Assembly (NCBI GenBank): GCA_016700155.1
Contig: CP065001.1
Span: 4,154,001 to 4,218,000, forward strand
Direction of reading: 5' to 3'
Length of the DNA: 64,000 bases
DNA from: Ignavibacteriales bacterium
GTDB taxonomy: Bacteria; Bacteroidota; Ignavibacteria; Ignavibacteriales; Ignavibacteriaceae
The notes beneath the pieces are model-generated. The model was not told where the DNA came from, searched no databases, and saw only the letters and a list, made by a program, of their open reading frames with translations. Position numbers and translations under genes: made by a program. Of this stretch, positions 47,845 through 59,263 are shown one piece after another (positions within the stretch are counted from its first letter, which is position 1; the number at the start of each line of letters is the position of its first letter).

Positions 47845-48261
47845 CTAATTTGCTTCAACATACTTTTTAAAATTGTCAAGGATCGCCTGCCAGCCTGTTC
47901 TTTGCAGATCAACAGAGTTTTGAGTTTCCGCATCAAAGATTATGGTAACTTTTGTTTTGCTACCGGAACTTTCAAAATCAGTTGTTGCCATTCTGCCGTC
48001 CAGCATTGTGTAAGTAATTTTTTTCTGAATAACGACCTCATCATAAATAGCTTCAAAGTCGAATCCAAAACTTCCGTCTTTTGCTTCCATCCTGCTGTTC
48101 ATCTTTCCGCCGACACGTAAATCATTTTCAGCTTTCGGACAATGCCAGTCGTCGGAAGCATAATTCCATTTTGTGATGTGTTCGGGTTTTGTGTAATAAT
48201 CCCAGACTTTTTTTACATCTGCGGATATATCTGCGCTTACTGTGATTTTTGTTGTGTTCAT
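47845..48261 (-). CDS. SRPBCC family protein
   Basis: The protein is about 138 aa. The start at 48261 follows AAGGAATAATA and lies 2 bp after the DUF4287 stop, which favours it over a longer frame. It has the fold pattern ITVSADISADVKKVWDYYTKPEHITKWNYASDDWHCP and a C-terminal helix DLQRTGWQAILDNFKKYV, as in AHSA1/START-like proteins. The ligand is unknown. Confidence 0.88.
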   Translation of the reverse strand: MNTTKITVSADISADVKKVWDYYTKPEHITKWNYASDDWHCPKAENDLRVGGKMNSRMEAKDGSFGFDFEAIYDEVVIQKKITYTMLDGRMATTDFESSGSKTKVTIIFDAETQNSVDLQRTGWQAILDNFKKYVEAN

Positions 48262-48263
48262 TA

Positions 48264-48494
48264 TTATTCCTTTTTCTTTTTTGAATCTTGAACCCACCCT
48301 TTTGATTTAAACACTGCCCATATTGACATTGAATGACCATGACCTAAATCATAATTCTTTTTTAACCAGGTAATAAGTTCCGTTGCTTTCAGTCCGGGTT
48401 TTAGTTTTCCCTCTTTCTGCATCTGGTTTTTAAAATCTTCAGGGGTTTTTCCTGTCTTCGTTTTTATATTTTCAAGATAAGCTTGAAACGACAT
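48264..48494 (-). CDS. DUF4287 protein
   Basis: The 76-aa protein matches DUF4287: YLENIKTKTGKTPEDFKNQ, LKATELITWLKKNYDLGHGHSMSIWAVFK. It is small, helical and uncharacterised. Homologues commonly neighbour or fuse to SRPBCC domains, as here, where the next gene begins 2 bp after this stop. Confidence 0.9.
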   Translation of the reverse strand: MSFQAYLENIKTKTGKTPEDFKNQMQKEGKLKPGLKATELITWLKKNYDLGHGHSMSIWAVFKSKGWVQDSKKKKE

Positions 48495-48547
48495 AATTTT
48501 TTTCCTTAATCTTTAGTGAAGCAAGTATTTGTTCCGTTTTAAATTTA

Positions 48548-49447
48548 TCAACCGCGACATGCTTTTTCCAAACCGGCAATATCAATCTTTCTCATCTGCA
48601 GCATTGCTGTCATTGCTTTTTTAGCTTTTGCGGGATCTTTATCATTCAACATTTCAAACAATATTCTTGGGACGATTTGCCATGATACTCCATACCTGTC
48701 TTTTAGCCAGCCGCACATACTTTCCTGTCCGCCACCGGAAGTTAGTTTATTCCAGTAGTGATCTACTTCATCCTGGTCATTGCAATCAACAACAAAAGAT
48801 AAAGCTTCGTTAAAATCAAAATCATGTTTTAATGTGCTGCTCATTGAGTTGAAAAGATAACCGGCTAATTTAAACTGCGCAAACAACAAAGTTCCTTCAG
48901 GAAGTCCGGCAGACTCCTGATAAGGAAACTCCATCATAGTTTTTGAATCAGGAAAAACCGAACTGTAAAATGAAATTGCTTCTTTTATCTTTTGATTTTT
49001 TTCATTCGAAAATAATAACGCAGGAACAATTTTCTGAGGCGAATTAATTTTCTCAACATCAAGCTGCCATGAGAGTCCGAACTTATCCACAACCCATGCG
49101 TATTTAGGACTCCAGTCATATTTATCGAGTTTGAATATAACATTTCCGGCTTCACATAGCTTATTATAAATGTTTTCAATTTTTTTATCAGACTCACAAT
49201 AAGCAAACAAAGAAATAGATTGATTTAATTTAAAATGAGGTCCGCCGTTTAGTGCTGTAAAGTTTTGTCCTTCGAGTTGAAAAGAAATAGTAAGCACCGA
49301 ACCGGCAGGTCTTCCCGCCGCCTTAGCTGAAGCTTCATCGTATCTTACTGTCTTATTGATCTTTGAATTTTGAAATAGTGAAGTATAAAAATTAACAGCT
49401 TCCTCGGCATTGTTGTCAAACCAGATGAACGGAGAAATTTTTTGCAT
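48548..49447 (-). CDS. Tandem VOC (PhnB/3-demethylubiquinone-methyltransferase-like) protein
   Basis: The 299-aa protein has two VOC domains in a row: KISPFIWFDNNAEEAVNFYTSLF (residues 1-130) and VPALLFSNEKNQKIKEAISFYSSVFPDS (about 145-270). Each ends in the DKFGLSWQ or DRYGVSWQIVP strand. The C-terminal helix AMTAMLQMRKIDIAGLEKA is typical of the PhnB branch. The function is unknown. Confidence 0.9.
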   Translation of the reverse strand: MQKISPFIWFDNNAEEAVNFYTSLFQNSKINKTVRYDEASAKAAGRPAGSVLTISFQLEGQNFTALNGGPHFKLNQSISLFAYCESDKKIENIYNKLCEAGNVIFKLDKYDWSPKYAWVVDKFGLSWQLDVEKINSPQKIVPALLFSNEKNQKIKEAISFYSSVFPDSKTMMEFPYQESAGLPEGTLLFAQFKLAGYLFNSMSSTLKHDFDFNEALSFVVDCNDQDEVDHYWNKLTSGGGQESMCGWLKDRYGVSWQIVPRILFEMLNDKDPAKAKKAMTAMLQMRKIDIAGLEKACRG

Positions 49448-49481
49448 TTAAATACCTGTAGTAAAAATTAATTAAGTCGGT

Positions 49482-49919
49482 TTAATTATTCGCTTGCTGG
49501 GTTGAGTAACTTATCATCCACTGAACACCGAATTTGTCGGTAATCATTCCGAAATAAGAACCCCAGAATTCATCCTTCATTGGGGATTCAACTTTACCGC
49601 CCTCTGATAATCCCTTGTATAATTTATCAGCCTCATCCTTGCTTTCAGCATCGATGGAGATGTAAAAGTTATTTCCGAAAGTAAGTTTATGTCCCATTGA
49701 ATCAAGGGCATCGGTAGCCATTATCATGTTTGAAGTACCCATTGGTAAAGCAACATGCATTATTTTTTCTTTTTCTGAATTAGAAAGATTCTCTGTGCCT
49801 GGCGTATCTTTAAAACGATAAACACCGCCAAGAAAATCTCCGCCAAAAACTTTTTTGTAAAAGTTGAAAGCTTCTTCGGTGTTGCCTTCAAAATTAAGAT
49901 AAGGATTGATTGATTTCAT
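49482..49919 (-). CDS. VOC-family PhnB-like protein
   Basis: The 145-aa protein is a single PhnB-type domain: INPYLNFEGNTEEAFNFYKKVFGGDF and WGSYFGMITDKFGVQWMISY. It may share a transcript with the tandem VOC gene 34 bp downstream. The 300 bp upstream to the GNAT gene hold no recognised gene. Confidence 0.9.
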   Translation of the reverse strand: MKSINPYLNFEGNTEEAFNFYKKVFGGDFLGGVYRFKDTPGTENLSNSEKEKIMHVALPMGTSNMIMATDALDSMGHKLTFGNNFYISIDAESKDEADKLYKGLSEGGKVESPMKDEFWGSYFGMITDKFGVQWMISYSTQQANN

Positions 49920-50217
49920 TTTGAACTCCTTTTTATGTTTAATGAATATATTCTTCTTTTAAACGGAAAGAGAAAATCTGATTGTTGCCGTGGATTGATT
50001 AAATCAAACTCCGGCTCCCCGAAATGTAAATGTGAAATGTTATAAGTGTCTGATAAATGCTGAACAAAAATACTATCGTTCTTTAAAAATAAAAGGGGTT
50101 TAATACGGCATTTTAAAGGGTTGAACACGACAAATGTACGGTGGGCCCGGTATGGAAATATCGATTATTGTCTATGTTATTTCTGAATAAATAAAAGAGA
50201 AGTCAAATTATTAAATA

Positions 50218-50835
50218 TTAAAACGTGGTTTGCTTTCTCGCTTTAAAAAATCCACACGTAACAATATCCTCAGTTACAATTGCTTTACCAGATAATTCAA
50301 AACCAAAATGAAGATAGAAATTTACATTTGCTTCAACTTCGGTGTTGAGGCTTAATCCAGCACTTGTTGGATGTGCAGAAACTAATTCCTCAACCTTATT
50401 AATTAGTTGACGAGCTAATCCTTTTCCCCGGTAAGCATTTCTAACACCGATCATATTCAGATGATGATGAGCTTCTTTTGTAAGCAGACCCGAAGCAATA
50501 CTGCCATACATTTCATATCTGGCTTTTTCTTCAACTCCGATTTCTGCCCAGGTTTTGTCTCTAAGCTTTTTCAACTCTTCGGGACTTGAAATTTCTCCGG
50601 GCAGAGTAACAGTTGCCGCCGCCACCAGTTTGTTTTCTGAATTGTAAACACCAAGCAAAGGTTCATTTCTTAAAATTCGGCTGGAAACAAAAAAAGTAAC
50701 AAGCTTATTAAGTCGTTCGGGGTAATTTTCTTTTTCTCCAAGCACATATTTCATTACCGGGTAGTTGTAGAAAGCTTCGCAGAGAACGTCCGTGATTTCG
50801 GACATATTTTGTTTGTATAAGTTTACAACTTTCAT
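50218..50835 (-). CDS. GNAT-family N-acetyltransferase
   Basis: The protein is about 205 aa. The ATG at 50835 (MKVVNLYKQNMSEI) is chosen because the 40 residues of the longer frame do not resemble the family. The acetyl-CoA site is in IGVRNAYRGKGLARQLINKV and the final block LNTEVEANVNFYLHFGFEL is typical. The substrate is unknown. Confidence 0.88.
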   Translation of the reverse strand: MKVVNLYKQNMSEITDVLCEAFYNYPVMKYVLGEKENYPERLNKLVTFFVSSRILRNEPLLGVYNSENKLVAAATVTLPGEISSPEELKKLRDKTWAEIGVEEKARYEMYGSIASGLLTKEAHHHLNMIGVRNAYRGKGLARQLINKVEELVSAHPTSAGLSLNTEVEANVNFYLHFGFELSGKAIVTEDIVTCGFFKARKQTTF

Positions 50836-50916
50836 CGTTATCAATATTAAGTCTTGGGTTAATCTACTCAAAGAAGCATAGTATGTGAAAAAAAATCGAA
50901 AAATTTGATTAACAAC

Positions 50917-50940
50917 AATAAAGGCATCGTAGTAATGCCC
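50917..50940 (-). terminator. Hairpin past the RhuM gene, related to the one after katG
   Basis: GGCAT / ATGCC arms enclose CGTAGTA. On the minus strand it lies about 85 nt past the RhuM-type gene stop and is followed by a T-rich stretch. It aligns closely with the hairpin at 52063-52085 (AAAGGCATCGT versus AAGGGCATCGT, then ATGCCC in both). Confidence 0.4.
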
Positions 50941-51023
50941 ATTGATCTTATGCAAAAAAATAATGACGGATTAGCCATGGCTGCTGTTGTTCCGAGAGTT
51001 AAAGAATGCCTCTTCTCATTTTT

Positions 51024-51866
51024 TCATACCTTATTAAGCTTGTTCAATAACTCCAATGCTTTCTTTTCAAATTTCGAAAAGGCAAACCACTTCTTACCGA
51101 GATCCTTCAAAGAAGCACCAAAGTGATAAACATCCTCGTCATCAATTATTATAAACCTGTCGTGTGAGTGTTTAAATTCTTTCACCTCTATTCTGGGATA
51201 TTGTTCATTAAACTTTTTCAGATCGGTCATAAAAGCCTTAGATAAATTTCCTGTATAAATAGTGACCTTAACATTTTTCTTTCTCTTGGTAAACAAGCCC
51301 AGCACAGTATCGTCAACATAATTATCAATAAGGACAATGGATTTTTCTGCTTTCCTCACCAGGTCAGAAATAAATCTGTGAGCATCAAAAATCTGTCCGT
51401 CAAAGAATATTCCTTGTTTGGGAGGTAGTTCAGTTTTTATAATCAGATCGATAGTTTCAACCTTCTTTGTTAGCCCCTCGACATTATCCTCAATACGATT
51501 TATCCTTTTATTTAAAACATATCCATTCATCATATAATCTTTGAGAGTTATATTTGCCCAAATTCTAAATTCAACACCTCGTTTTGATTTAACTCTATAA
51601 CCAACAGAAATAATCATATCAAGATTATAATGCTCGATTTGATAAACTTTTCCATCGGCTGCAGTTGTCGCAAATTTTGCGACAACTGAAAGCCCGCCCA
51701 ATTCTTCCTTCATGGCATTGTTGATATGCTTTCCAATAGTTTTAATATCTCTATCAAACAGAGAAGCAATCTGCTGCCGATTAAGCCAGACATTTTCATT
51801 TTCTACTCTAACTTCAATTTTATCTGCAAGCTCGTCAGCTTGATAGATAACGATTTCGTTTTTCAT
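51024..51866 (-). CDS. RhuM-like DNA-binding domain fused to phospholipase-D-type domain
   Basis: The protein is about 280 aa. The ATG at 51866 has GGTGGAA upstream and is preferred to an in-frame GTG five codons earlier. The N-terminal half is of RhuM/virulence-associated type: VWLNRQQIASLFDRDIKTIGKHINN and NLDMIISVGYRVKSKRGVEFRIWA. The C-terminal half has one phospholipase-D-like site, HSHDRFIIIDD with His235, Asp242 and Arg in place of the usual Lys, then a GAS motif (250-252). Fusion of these two parts suggests a DNA-targeting or nuclease-like effector. No antitoxin or partner gene is adjacent. Confidence 0.75.
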   Translation of the reverse strand: MKNEIVIYQADELADKIEVRVENENVWLNRQQIASLFDRDIKTIGKHINNAMKEELGGLSVVAKFATTAADGKVYQIEHYNLDMIISVGYRVKSKRGVEFRIWANITLKDYMMNGYVLNKRINRIEDNVEGLTKKVETIDLIIKTELPPKQGIFFDGQIFDAHRFISDLVRKAEKSIVLIDNYVDDTVLGLFTKRKKNVKVTIYTGNLSKAFMTDLKKFNEQYPRIEVKEFKHSHDRFIIIDDEDVYHFGASLKDLGKKWFAFSKFEKKALELLNKLNKV

Positions 51867-52062
51867 ATTTTTTAATTCCACCGAATTGAAGTGCTGACTT
51901 GGTAATTTAAATTATCTATTAATGCATCAGTTGATAATATCATTCTATTATACTTCCTTTTTGTTGGTTAGGAGATCCGAATTTTACGGAAGATGAATAG
52001 AATTACTCAAGGAACTTAAATCTGACAATTTTCTTATTCAAGAGGCTCACTCATTAAAACAA

Positions 52063-52085
52063 AAGGGCATCGTGGTGATGCCCTT
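52063..52085 (-). terminator. Intrinsic terminator after katG
   Basis: A 9-bp perfect stem AAGGGCATC / GATGCCCTT has a 5-nt loop. On the minus strand it is followed by a T-rich run, about 97 nt past the katG stop. Confidence 0.75.
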
Positions 52086-52109
52086 AATTGTTGGGAATGA
52101 AAATAAATT

Positions 52110-52163
52110 GTCACACCGAGTTCATCGAAGTGTGACGTCATCCTTCGACAGGCTCAGGACGAC
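52110..52163. repeat. Dispersed palindromic repeat (GTCACAC type)
   Basis: GTCACAC (52110-52116) pairs with GTGTGAC (52130-52136), and GTCATCCT (52137-52144) pairs with AGGACGAC (52156-52163). The core GAGTTCATCGAAG is the reverse complement of a core at 4484-4496, so it belongs to the family seen at the left end. Confidence 0.65.
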
Positions 52164-52181
52164 AATGAATTATTATAACGA

Positions 52182-54404
<2,223 letters not shown>

Positions 54405-54413
54405 GTTATTCAA

Positions 54414-54836
54414 TTAATTTTTTTTATTAAATGTTCCGATTATCTGCAGCTTTATATCTTTTACTTTAAAGTTTGGAATTTTCTTCTTCTTAAAATAATC
54501 TTCCAGAATTGTATTAAGATTTTCATCAAAAAAATCTTCTATTCGTTCTGTGTCTTCGCAATATAAGTGATGATGTTTGTCAAGTATAGCATCATAACGC
54601 ATAAAGTCATGTTCGGTTTTTACTTTTTTAACTAATCCTTTTTCAACAAATGTTTCAAGAGTTTTATAGATTGTACCAACAGCAATGTGCGGATGATTTT
54701 TGACAACGTACTCTTTGATTTTATCAGCAGTGGGATGATCTTTCAGATTAGATAAGGCTTCCAGAACAGCAACCCTTTGAGGAGTAACCTTCAGGCTGCT
54801 GTTTTTCAATTCAATTTCAAGTTTGGGCTTTTTCAT
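54414..54836 (-). CDS. Fur-family regulator (PerR-like)
   Basis: The 140-aa protein has a winged helix with LKVTPQRVAVLEALSNLKDHPTADKIKEYVVK and AVGTIYKTLETFVEKGLV, and a dimerisation domain with DKHHHLYC. The C-terminal CxxC zinc site of many Fur proteins is not seen. Its position immediately upstream of katG points to a peroxide-sensing PerR role with H2O2-oxidisable histidines, though Fur or Zur cannot be excluded from sequence alone. Confidence 0.85.
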   Translation of the reverse strand: MKKPKLEIELKNSSLKVTPQRVAVLEALSNLKDHPTADKIKEYVVKNHPHIAVGTIYKTLETFVEKGLVKKVKTEHDFMRYDAILDKHHHLYCEDTERIEDFFDENLNTILEDYFKKKKIPNFKVKDIKLQIIGTFNKKN

Positions 54837-55125
54837 AGATAAAAATTATTAGATAAGAATTATTCCTAACAAAGATAAAGTTTTGTTTGTAAGATATCAA
54901 GATGAGAGTGGGTCAGGTTAAAGAACTATTATTATACGGACCATCCAAGGAATAAATTTCCGAAGCTAAAATGTTATTGTATGGTTGCTGGTTTGACAAA
55001 TCTGTGAAAAAAATGAAATTATTATAAAAAATCTGAAAGAGCGAAAGCAGATTATTGTGTTGAAAGAAAATTATTTTTTCTTTAGACTTGCACACAAATT
55101 TTATCCATAATGATTTACCAGCATC

Positions 55126-56100
55126 ATGAAAACAATCACAATCATTGTGTCCAAAGGCGCAATATTAGGCAACATTGAAGGACCAAGACAGGTATTCACT
55201 GAAGCAAATTCTTTCCTTGAAAGAATGGGACAACCGCCGTTATTTAAAATTCAACTTGCCGGACTTGCGGATAAATCACAACTGAATGATGGTCTTTATA
55301 CAATCACTACAGAACCGATAAAAAATATTCAAAGGTCTGATCTTGTTATTATTCCCGCAATGTATGGCGATCTTGGAAAAGCTATAGATGCTAACAAAGA
55401 ATTTATTCCTTGGATAGTCGATCAATACAACAACGGCGCGGAGGTAGCAAGCTTATGTCTTGGCGCGTTCCTGCTTGCGTCAACAGGGTTATTGAATGAG
55501 CGCAAATGTGCAACACACTGGCTTGCGGCAAATGCTTTCAGAAATATGTTCCCGGATATAAATCTTGTTGAAGATAAAATCATTACAGATGAAAACGGTA
55601 TTTACTCAAGCGGCGGCGCATACTCATCGCTTAACCTGATTTTATATCTTGTTGAAAAATATGCCGGAAGAGAAATCGCGGTGCTTTGTGCAAAAGCATT
55701 TCAGATAGATATACAGCGCGACAGCCAATCACCGTTTACAATATTTGTCGGACAAAAAGAACACGAAGATGAGCCGGTTAAAAAAGCACAGGAATTTATC
55801 GAAACCAATTTCCAGGATAAGATCACTGTTGACCAGATAGCATCAATGGTTGCGCTTAGCAGAAGAAATCTTGAAAGAAGATTTAAGAAAGCAACAGCCA
55901 ACACAGTTGTTGAATATATTCAGCGTGTAAAAATCGAAGCGGCAAAACAAAGTCTTGAATCATCAAAAGAAAATGTAACAGAGGTTATGTACAAAGTTGG
56001 TTACACAGATAACAAAGCTTTCCGTACGACATTCAAACGTATCACCGGTTTATCGCCAATTCAATACAGGAACAGGTATAACAGGGAAATGGCAGCTTAG
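55126..56100 (+). CDS. GlxA-family transcriptional regulator (DJ-1/PfpI plus AraC HTH)
   Basis: The 324-aa protein has an N-terminal DJ-1/PfpI-like amidase fold with the nucleophile-elbow cysteine Cys111 (VASLCLGAF), and a C-terminal AraC/XylS DNA-binding domain with two helix-turn-helices (IASMVALSRRNLERRFKKAT; VTEVMYKVGYTDNKAFRTTFKRITGLSP). Such proteins sense an unknown metabolite and activate transcription. It is divergent from the PerR-katG operon, with a 289-bp intergenic region holding both promoters. Confidence 0.92.
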   Translation: MKTITIIVSKGAILGNIEGPRQVFTEANSFLERMGQPPLFKIQLAGLADKSQLNDGLYTITTEPIKNIQRSDLVIIPAMYGDLGKAIDANKEFIPWIVDQYNNGAEVASLCLGAFLLASTGLLNERKCATHWLAANAFRNMFPDINLVEDKIITDENGIYSSGGAYSSLNLILYLVEKYAGREIAVLCAKAFQIDIQRDSQSPFTIFVGQKEHEDEPVKKAQEFIETNFQDKITVDQIASMVALSRRNLERRFKKATANTVVEYIQRVKIEAAKQSLESSKENVTEVMYKVGYTDNKAFRTTFKRITGLSPIQYRNRYNREMAA

Positions 56101-56182
56101 AAAAAAGCAATAATTTATATAAGCGGTTTATTTCTTGCTTTGAATTTTTTCAAGTGATTTGATTCTTTACAAAACACGATTT

Positions 56183-56803
56183 TCATTTTGTTTTTACACA
56201 CAATATCTGAAATGCTTTCTCCGGTTTATTGCGGACAAATATTTGTGTTATTCTTGAAACTACGAAACCGAGAGCCCTTGGTTTTATTTTTGAACGCGCA
56301 AATTCACCTCGTAGTGATTTCGCCCCGTTAATTCCTATTACTTTATAACCGCGGGCTTTCATTTCTTCCACAGTCCAGCCGGATTTATGAACCTGCCATG
56401 GGTTGTTGTCATACTCTCTTTGAGGAACAAAACCGTTGGGAGTGAATATCAGTACCCGTTTAGTTGCAATGCTTTCCATCATTTCAATTAATTTCGAGCC
56501 ATCTTCCTTTGTGAGGTGTTCAATCAAATCATTGGCGAGGACACATTCGAATGAACCCGGCTTAAATTCTTTTTCAATATCAAGCACATCAATCTGGCGG
56601 TACTCGTTATGGATTTTTAATGCCCGGCTTTTTTCTAAGCTTGGAGTAAAAGCATCCACCCCAACGCAATAAGGTTTATTCGATAACGATCCTACCGGAG
56701 AGTTATTACCGCAGCCAACGTCAAGAAGAGTTTTACAGTCTCCGACAGCTTTTTCAAGTTCAAAATTATAATGCTTGAAAATTTTTTTGAGAAGTTTATT
56801 CAC
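56183..56803 (-). CDS. Class I SAM-dependent methyltransferase
   Basis: The 206-aa protein has motif I LLDVGCGNNSPVG (about 27-39), IDVLDIEKEF and ECVLANDLIEHL, the pattern of the UbiE/Methyltransf_11 type. The position and the small size fit a glycosyl- or lipid-related methylase. It overlaps the glycogen synthase gene upstream by 4 bp, so it is co-expressed with it. The substrate is unknown. Confidence 0.88.
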   Translation of the reverse strand: MNKLLKKIFKHYNFELEKAVGDCKTLLDVGCGNNSPVGSLSNKPYCVGVDAFTPSLEKSRALKIHNEYRQIDVLDIEKEFKPGSFECVLANDLIEHLTKEDGSKLIEMMESIATKRVLIFTPNGFVPQREYDNNPWQVHKSGWTVEEMKARGYKVIGINGAKSLRGEFARSKIKPRALGFVVSRITQIFVRNKPEKAFQILCVKTK

Positions 56804-58266
56804 CCTCGTCGTTCTTTCGCAAGTTTGTACAGCTCCAGATATTTCTCCGCGGAGCGCGTCCAGCTATGATCCATCTTCATTCCATTACGCTGGATTTTTT
56901 TCCATACATCTTTATGCCGGAATGCATTTACAGCACGTTCAACAGATGAGTAAAGCGCGTAAGCCGAGTAATCATTAAAAGAAAAACCCGTTCCGTGATC
57001 GAATCCGTAATAATTTTCTTCATCCCAGTCTTTCACGGTATCAGCAAGTCCGCCGGTTTTTCTTACAACCGGAACAGTGCCGTATTTCAAGCTGTAGATC
57101 TGGTTAAGCCCGCAGGGTTCATATCGTGACGGCATTAAGAATATATCAGCGCCCGCTTCAATGAGGTGTGAAAGTTCATTGTTATAGCCGATGTATGTAC
57201 TGAATTTTCCGCTGTACTGATATGACAACGATCTGAACAGATTTTCAAAACGGTCTTCACCGCTGCCGAGTAATATCCATTGCGCGTCAAGTTTCATAAG
57301 TTCGCTTACAGCCTCAGCAAAAATATCCAATCCTTTTTGTGCTACTAATCTTGTTACCATTCCAATCAATGGTCTGTGTTCATCGTATACCAGGTTAAAA
57401 TGTATTGCAAGAAATTCTTTGTTCTTTAATTTTCCTGAAAGATCATTCACAGAAAATTTATAAGGAAGATACTTATCCGTTGCCGGGTTCCATTCATCAT
57501 AATCAACACCGTTAAGTATTCCATAGACATCCTGTTTGCGTGAGCGGAGAATATGCTGCAGTCCTGCACCGTACTCGTCAGTTAAGATTTCATGAGAGTA
57601 TTTATTGCTCACAGTATTTATCATATCAGAAAAAACGATTCCTGTTTTCATAAAAGAAACAGAATCTTCATGTTCAACCGGTCCGCCGGGATAATAAAGC
57701 TCACCACGAATTTCAGCAGCGAACAATGTTGATTTATGAAATCTTCCCTGGTAACCGATATTATGAATTGTAAACACAGACGATGTGTGATCGAACATCC
57801 TGTCCCAATTGTAATTGTCTTTTATAAAAAGAGGAAGCAAACCGGTTTGCCAGTCATTGCAGTGAACTACATCGGGAGTCCATTGCATACGCTGAAGAGT
57901 TTCAATAACCGCTTTCGAAAAAAGAATGAAGCGTTCATCTTCATCCATATCGTTTGTATAAATTCTTCCACGGAAAAAATAATGCGGGCAGTCGATAAAA
58001 TTAACTTCAACATTCGATCCCGGCAATTTTGCCTGGTGAACGTGCACTGATCTTATCACCCCATTTATTCTTATCGGCATTTCACCTATTGACCAGCTGT
58101 AATGAAGACCGAATTTTCCCTCATCGATAAGATCGTATTTGGGAATAAAAAGTTTTACTTCACATCCCAGTTTTTCAAGTGCTTTAGGAAGTGAACCGGC
58201 AACATCGGCAAGACCGCCTGTTTTAGCGTATGGAACTGCTTCAGCAGCAATAAAGGCAATTTTCAT
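56800..58266 (-). CDS. glgA: Glycogen/starch synthase (ADP-glucose type, GT5)
   Basis: The 488-aa protein has an N-terminal KTGGLADVAGSLPKAL loop, which binds ADP-glucose, VVHCNDWQTGLLP, and a C-terminal GT-B half with FLMPSRYEPCGLNQIYSLKYGTVPVVRKTGGLADTV. It elongates alpha-1,4-glucan from ADP-glucose. The length is normal for bacterial GlgA. The stop overlaps the methyltransferase start by 4 bp (ATGA). Confidence 0.96.
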   Translation of the reverse strand: MKIAFIAAEAVPYAKTGGLADVAGSLPKALEKLGCEVKLFIPKYDLIDEGKFGLHYSWSIGEMPIRINGVIRSVHVHQAKLPGSNVEVNFIDCPHYFFRGRIYTNDMDEDERFILFSKAVIETLQRMQWTPDVVHCNDWQTGLLPLFIKDNYNWDRMFDHTSSVFTIHNIGYQGRFHKSTLFAAEIRGELYYPGGPVEHEDSVSFMKTGIVFSDMINTVSNKYSHEILTDEYGAGLQHILRSRKQDVYGILNGVDYDEWNPATDKYLPYKFSVNDLSGKLKNKEFLAIHFNLVYDEHRPLIGMVTRLVAQKGLDIFAEAVSELMKLDAQWILLGSGEDRFENLFRSLSYQYSGKFSTYIGYNNELSHLIEAGADIFLMPSRYEPCGLNQIYSLKYGTVPVVRKTGGLADTVKDWDEENYYGFDHGTGFSFNDYSAYALYSSVERAVNAFRHKDVWKKIQRNGMKMDHSWTRSAEKYLELYKLAKERRG

Positions 58267-58471
58267 TTTTGTACTTTAGATTTCATCCCGATTGAAAAGA
58301 ACATAACAGGATGATATTGTTAATAAAAAAATCTTTATTTCGTGGTGTATAATAAGGCATAATGAATTAATTTTCACTTGTTGCTTTAAAAGAAATTAAT
58401 GACTAGAGATAAAAGAGAGAATTAATTTCTTATCTACAACACGATTTCAATAAACTAAACCAAAGAAACAA

Positions 58472-59263
58472 ATGAATCACATAATAAATCAGCTTCTTGT
58501 GTTTACCGAGGGGAATCCATCCCACAAGCCTATAATATTTGTTCATGGGTTTCCTTATGATCATTCAATGTGGAACAAACAGGTTGAATACTTTAAGCAA
58601 AAATATTTTTGTGTTACTTATGATATCCGCGGGCTTGGACAATCACCAGCCAGCCATGGTCAATTTACAATGGAAATGTTTGTCGATGATCTTGAAGCAA
58701 TAATCAGAGAATTGAAATTAGACAAACCGGTTTTATGCGGGCTTTCAATGGGAGGTTATATTTCATTGCGTGCTTTAGTAAGATTCGAAGAAAAATTTTC
58801 CGCAGTAATTTTATGTGACACAAGGTCGGATTCAGATGATAATGCGGGAAGATTAAAACGCTCCGGCGCGATCAAAAGAATTTCTGATGAAGGACTAGAG
58901 GGTTATGCTAAAGATTTTATATCAACCTGTTTTGGCGATGAGTTCAAAGAAAAGAACCAAGAAGAGTTTGAAAAAATTATTGAAAGATCATCTGCACATA
59001 ATCCTGCAGGAGTTAAAGGCAGCCAACTTGCAATGTTAAGCAGGACTGATACAACGGATTACTTAGAAAAAATAAAAATCCCTTCGCTGATTATTTGCGG
59101 CGAATATGATGCTTTAACTCCTCCTTCTGTAATGAATGCTATGGCTGATAAAATTCCGGGTTCAACATTTGTCGTGATAAAAAACTCCGGACATATGTCA
59201 CCCATAGAACAGCCGGACAAAGTGAATGCCGCGATGAATGATTTCCTGGAAAAACTTCTTTGA
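58472..59263 (+). CDS. Alpha/beta hydrolase
   Basis: The 263-aa cytoplasmic alpha/beta hydrolase has oxyanion HGFPYD, nucleophile Ser92 in CGLSMGGY, an acidic residue in ICGEYDALTPP and catalytic His in KNSGHMSPIEQP. It is of the lactonase/esterase branch. The stop TGA overlaps the TTG start of the beta-mannosidase gene, so the two are translationally coupled, which suggests a role in glycan or lactone metabolism. Confidence 0.9.
   Translation: MNHIINQLLVFTEGNPSHKPIIFVHGFPYDHSMWNKQVEYFKQKYFCVTYDIRGLGQSPASHGQFTMEMFVDDLEAIIRELKLDKPVLCGLSMGGYISLRALVRFEEKFSAVILCDTRSDSDDNAGRLKRSGAIKRISDEGLEGYAKDFISTCFGDEFKEKNQEEFEKIIERSSAHNPAGVKGSQLAMLSRTDTTDYLEKIKIPSLIICGEYDALTPPSVMNAMADKIPGSTFVVIKNSGHMSPIEQPDKVNAAMNDFLEKLL

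Noticed and set aside
49916..50128. 70-codon minus-strand frame
   Set aside because: It has no ribosome binding site or domain, and the gene order is explained without it.
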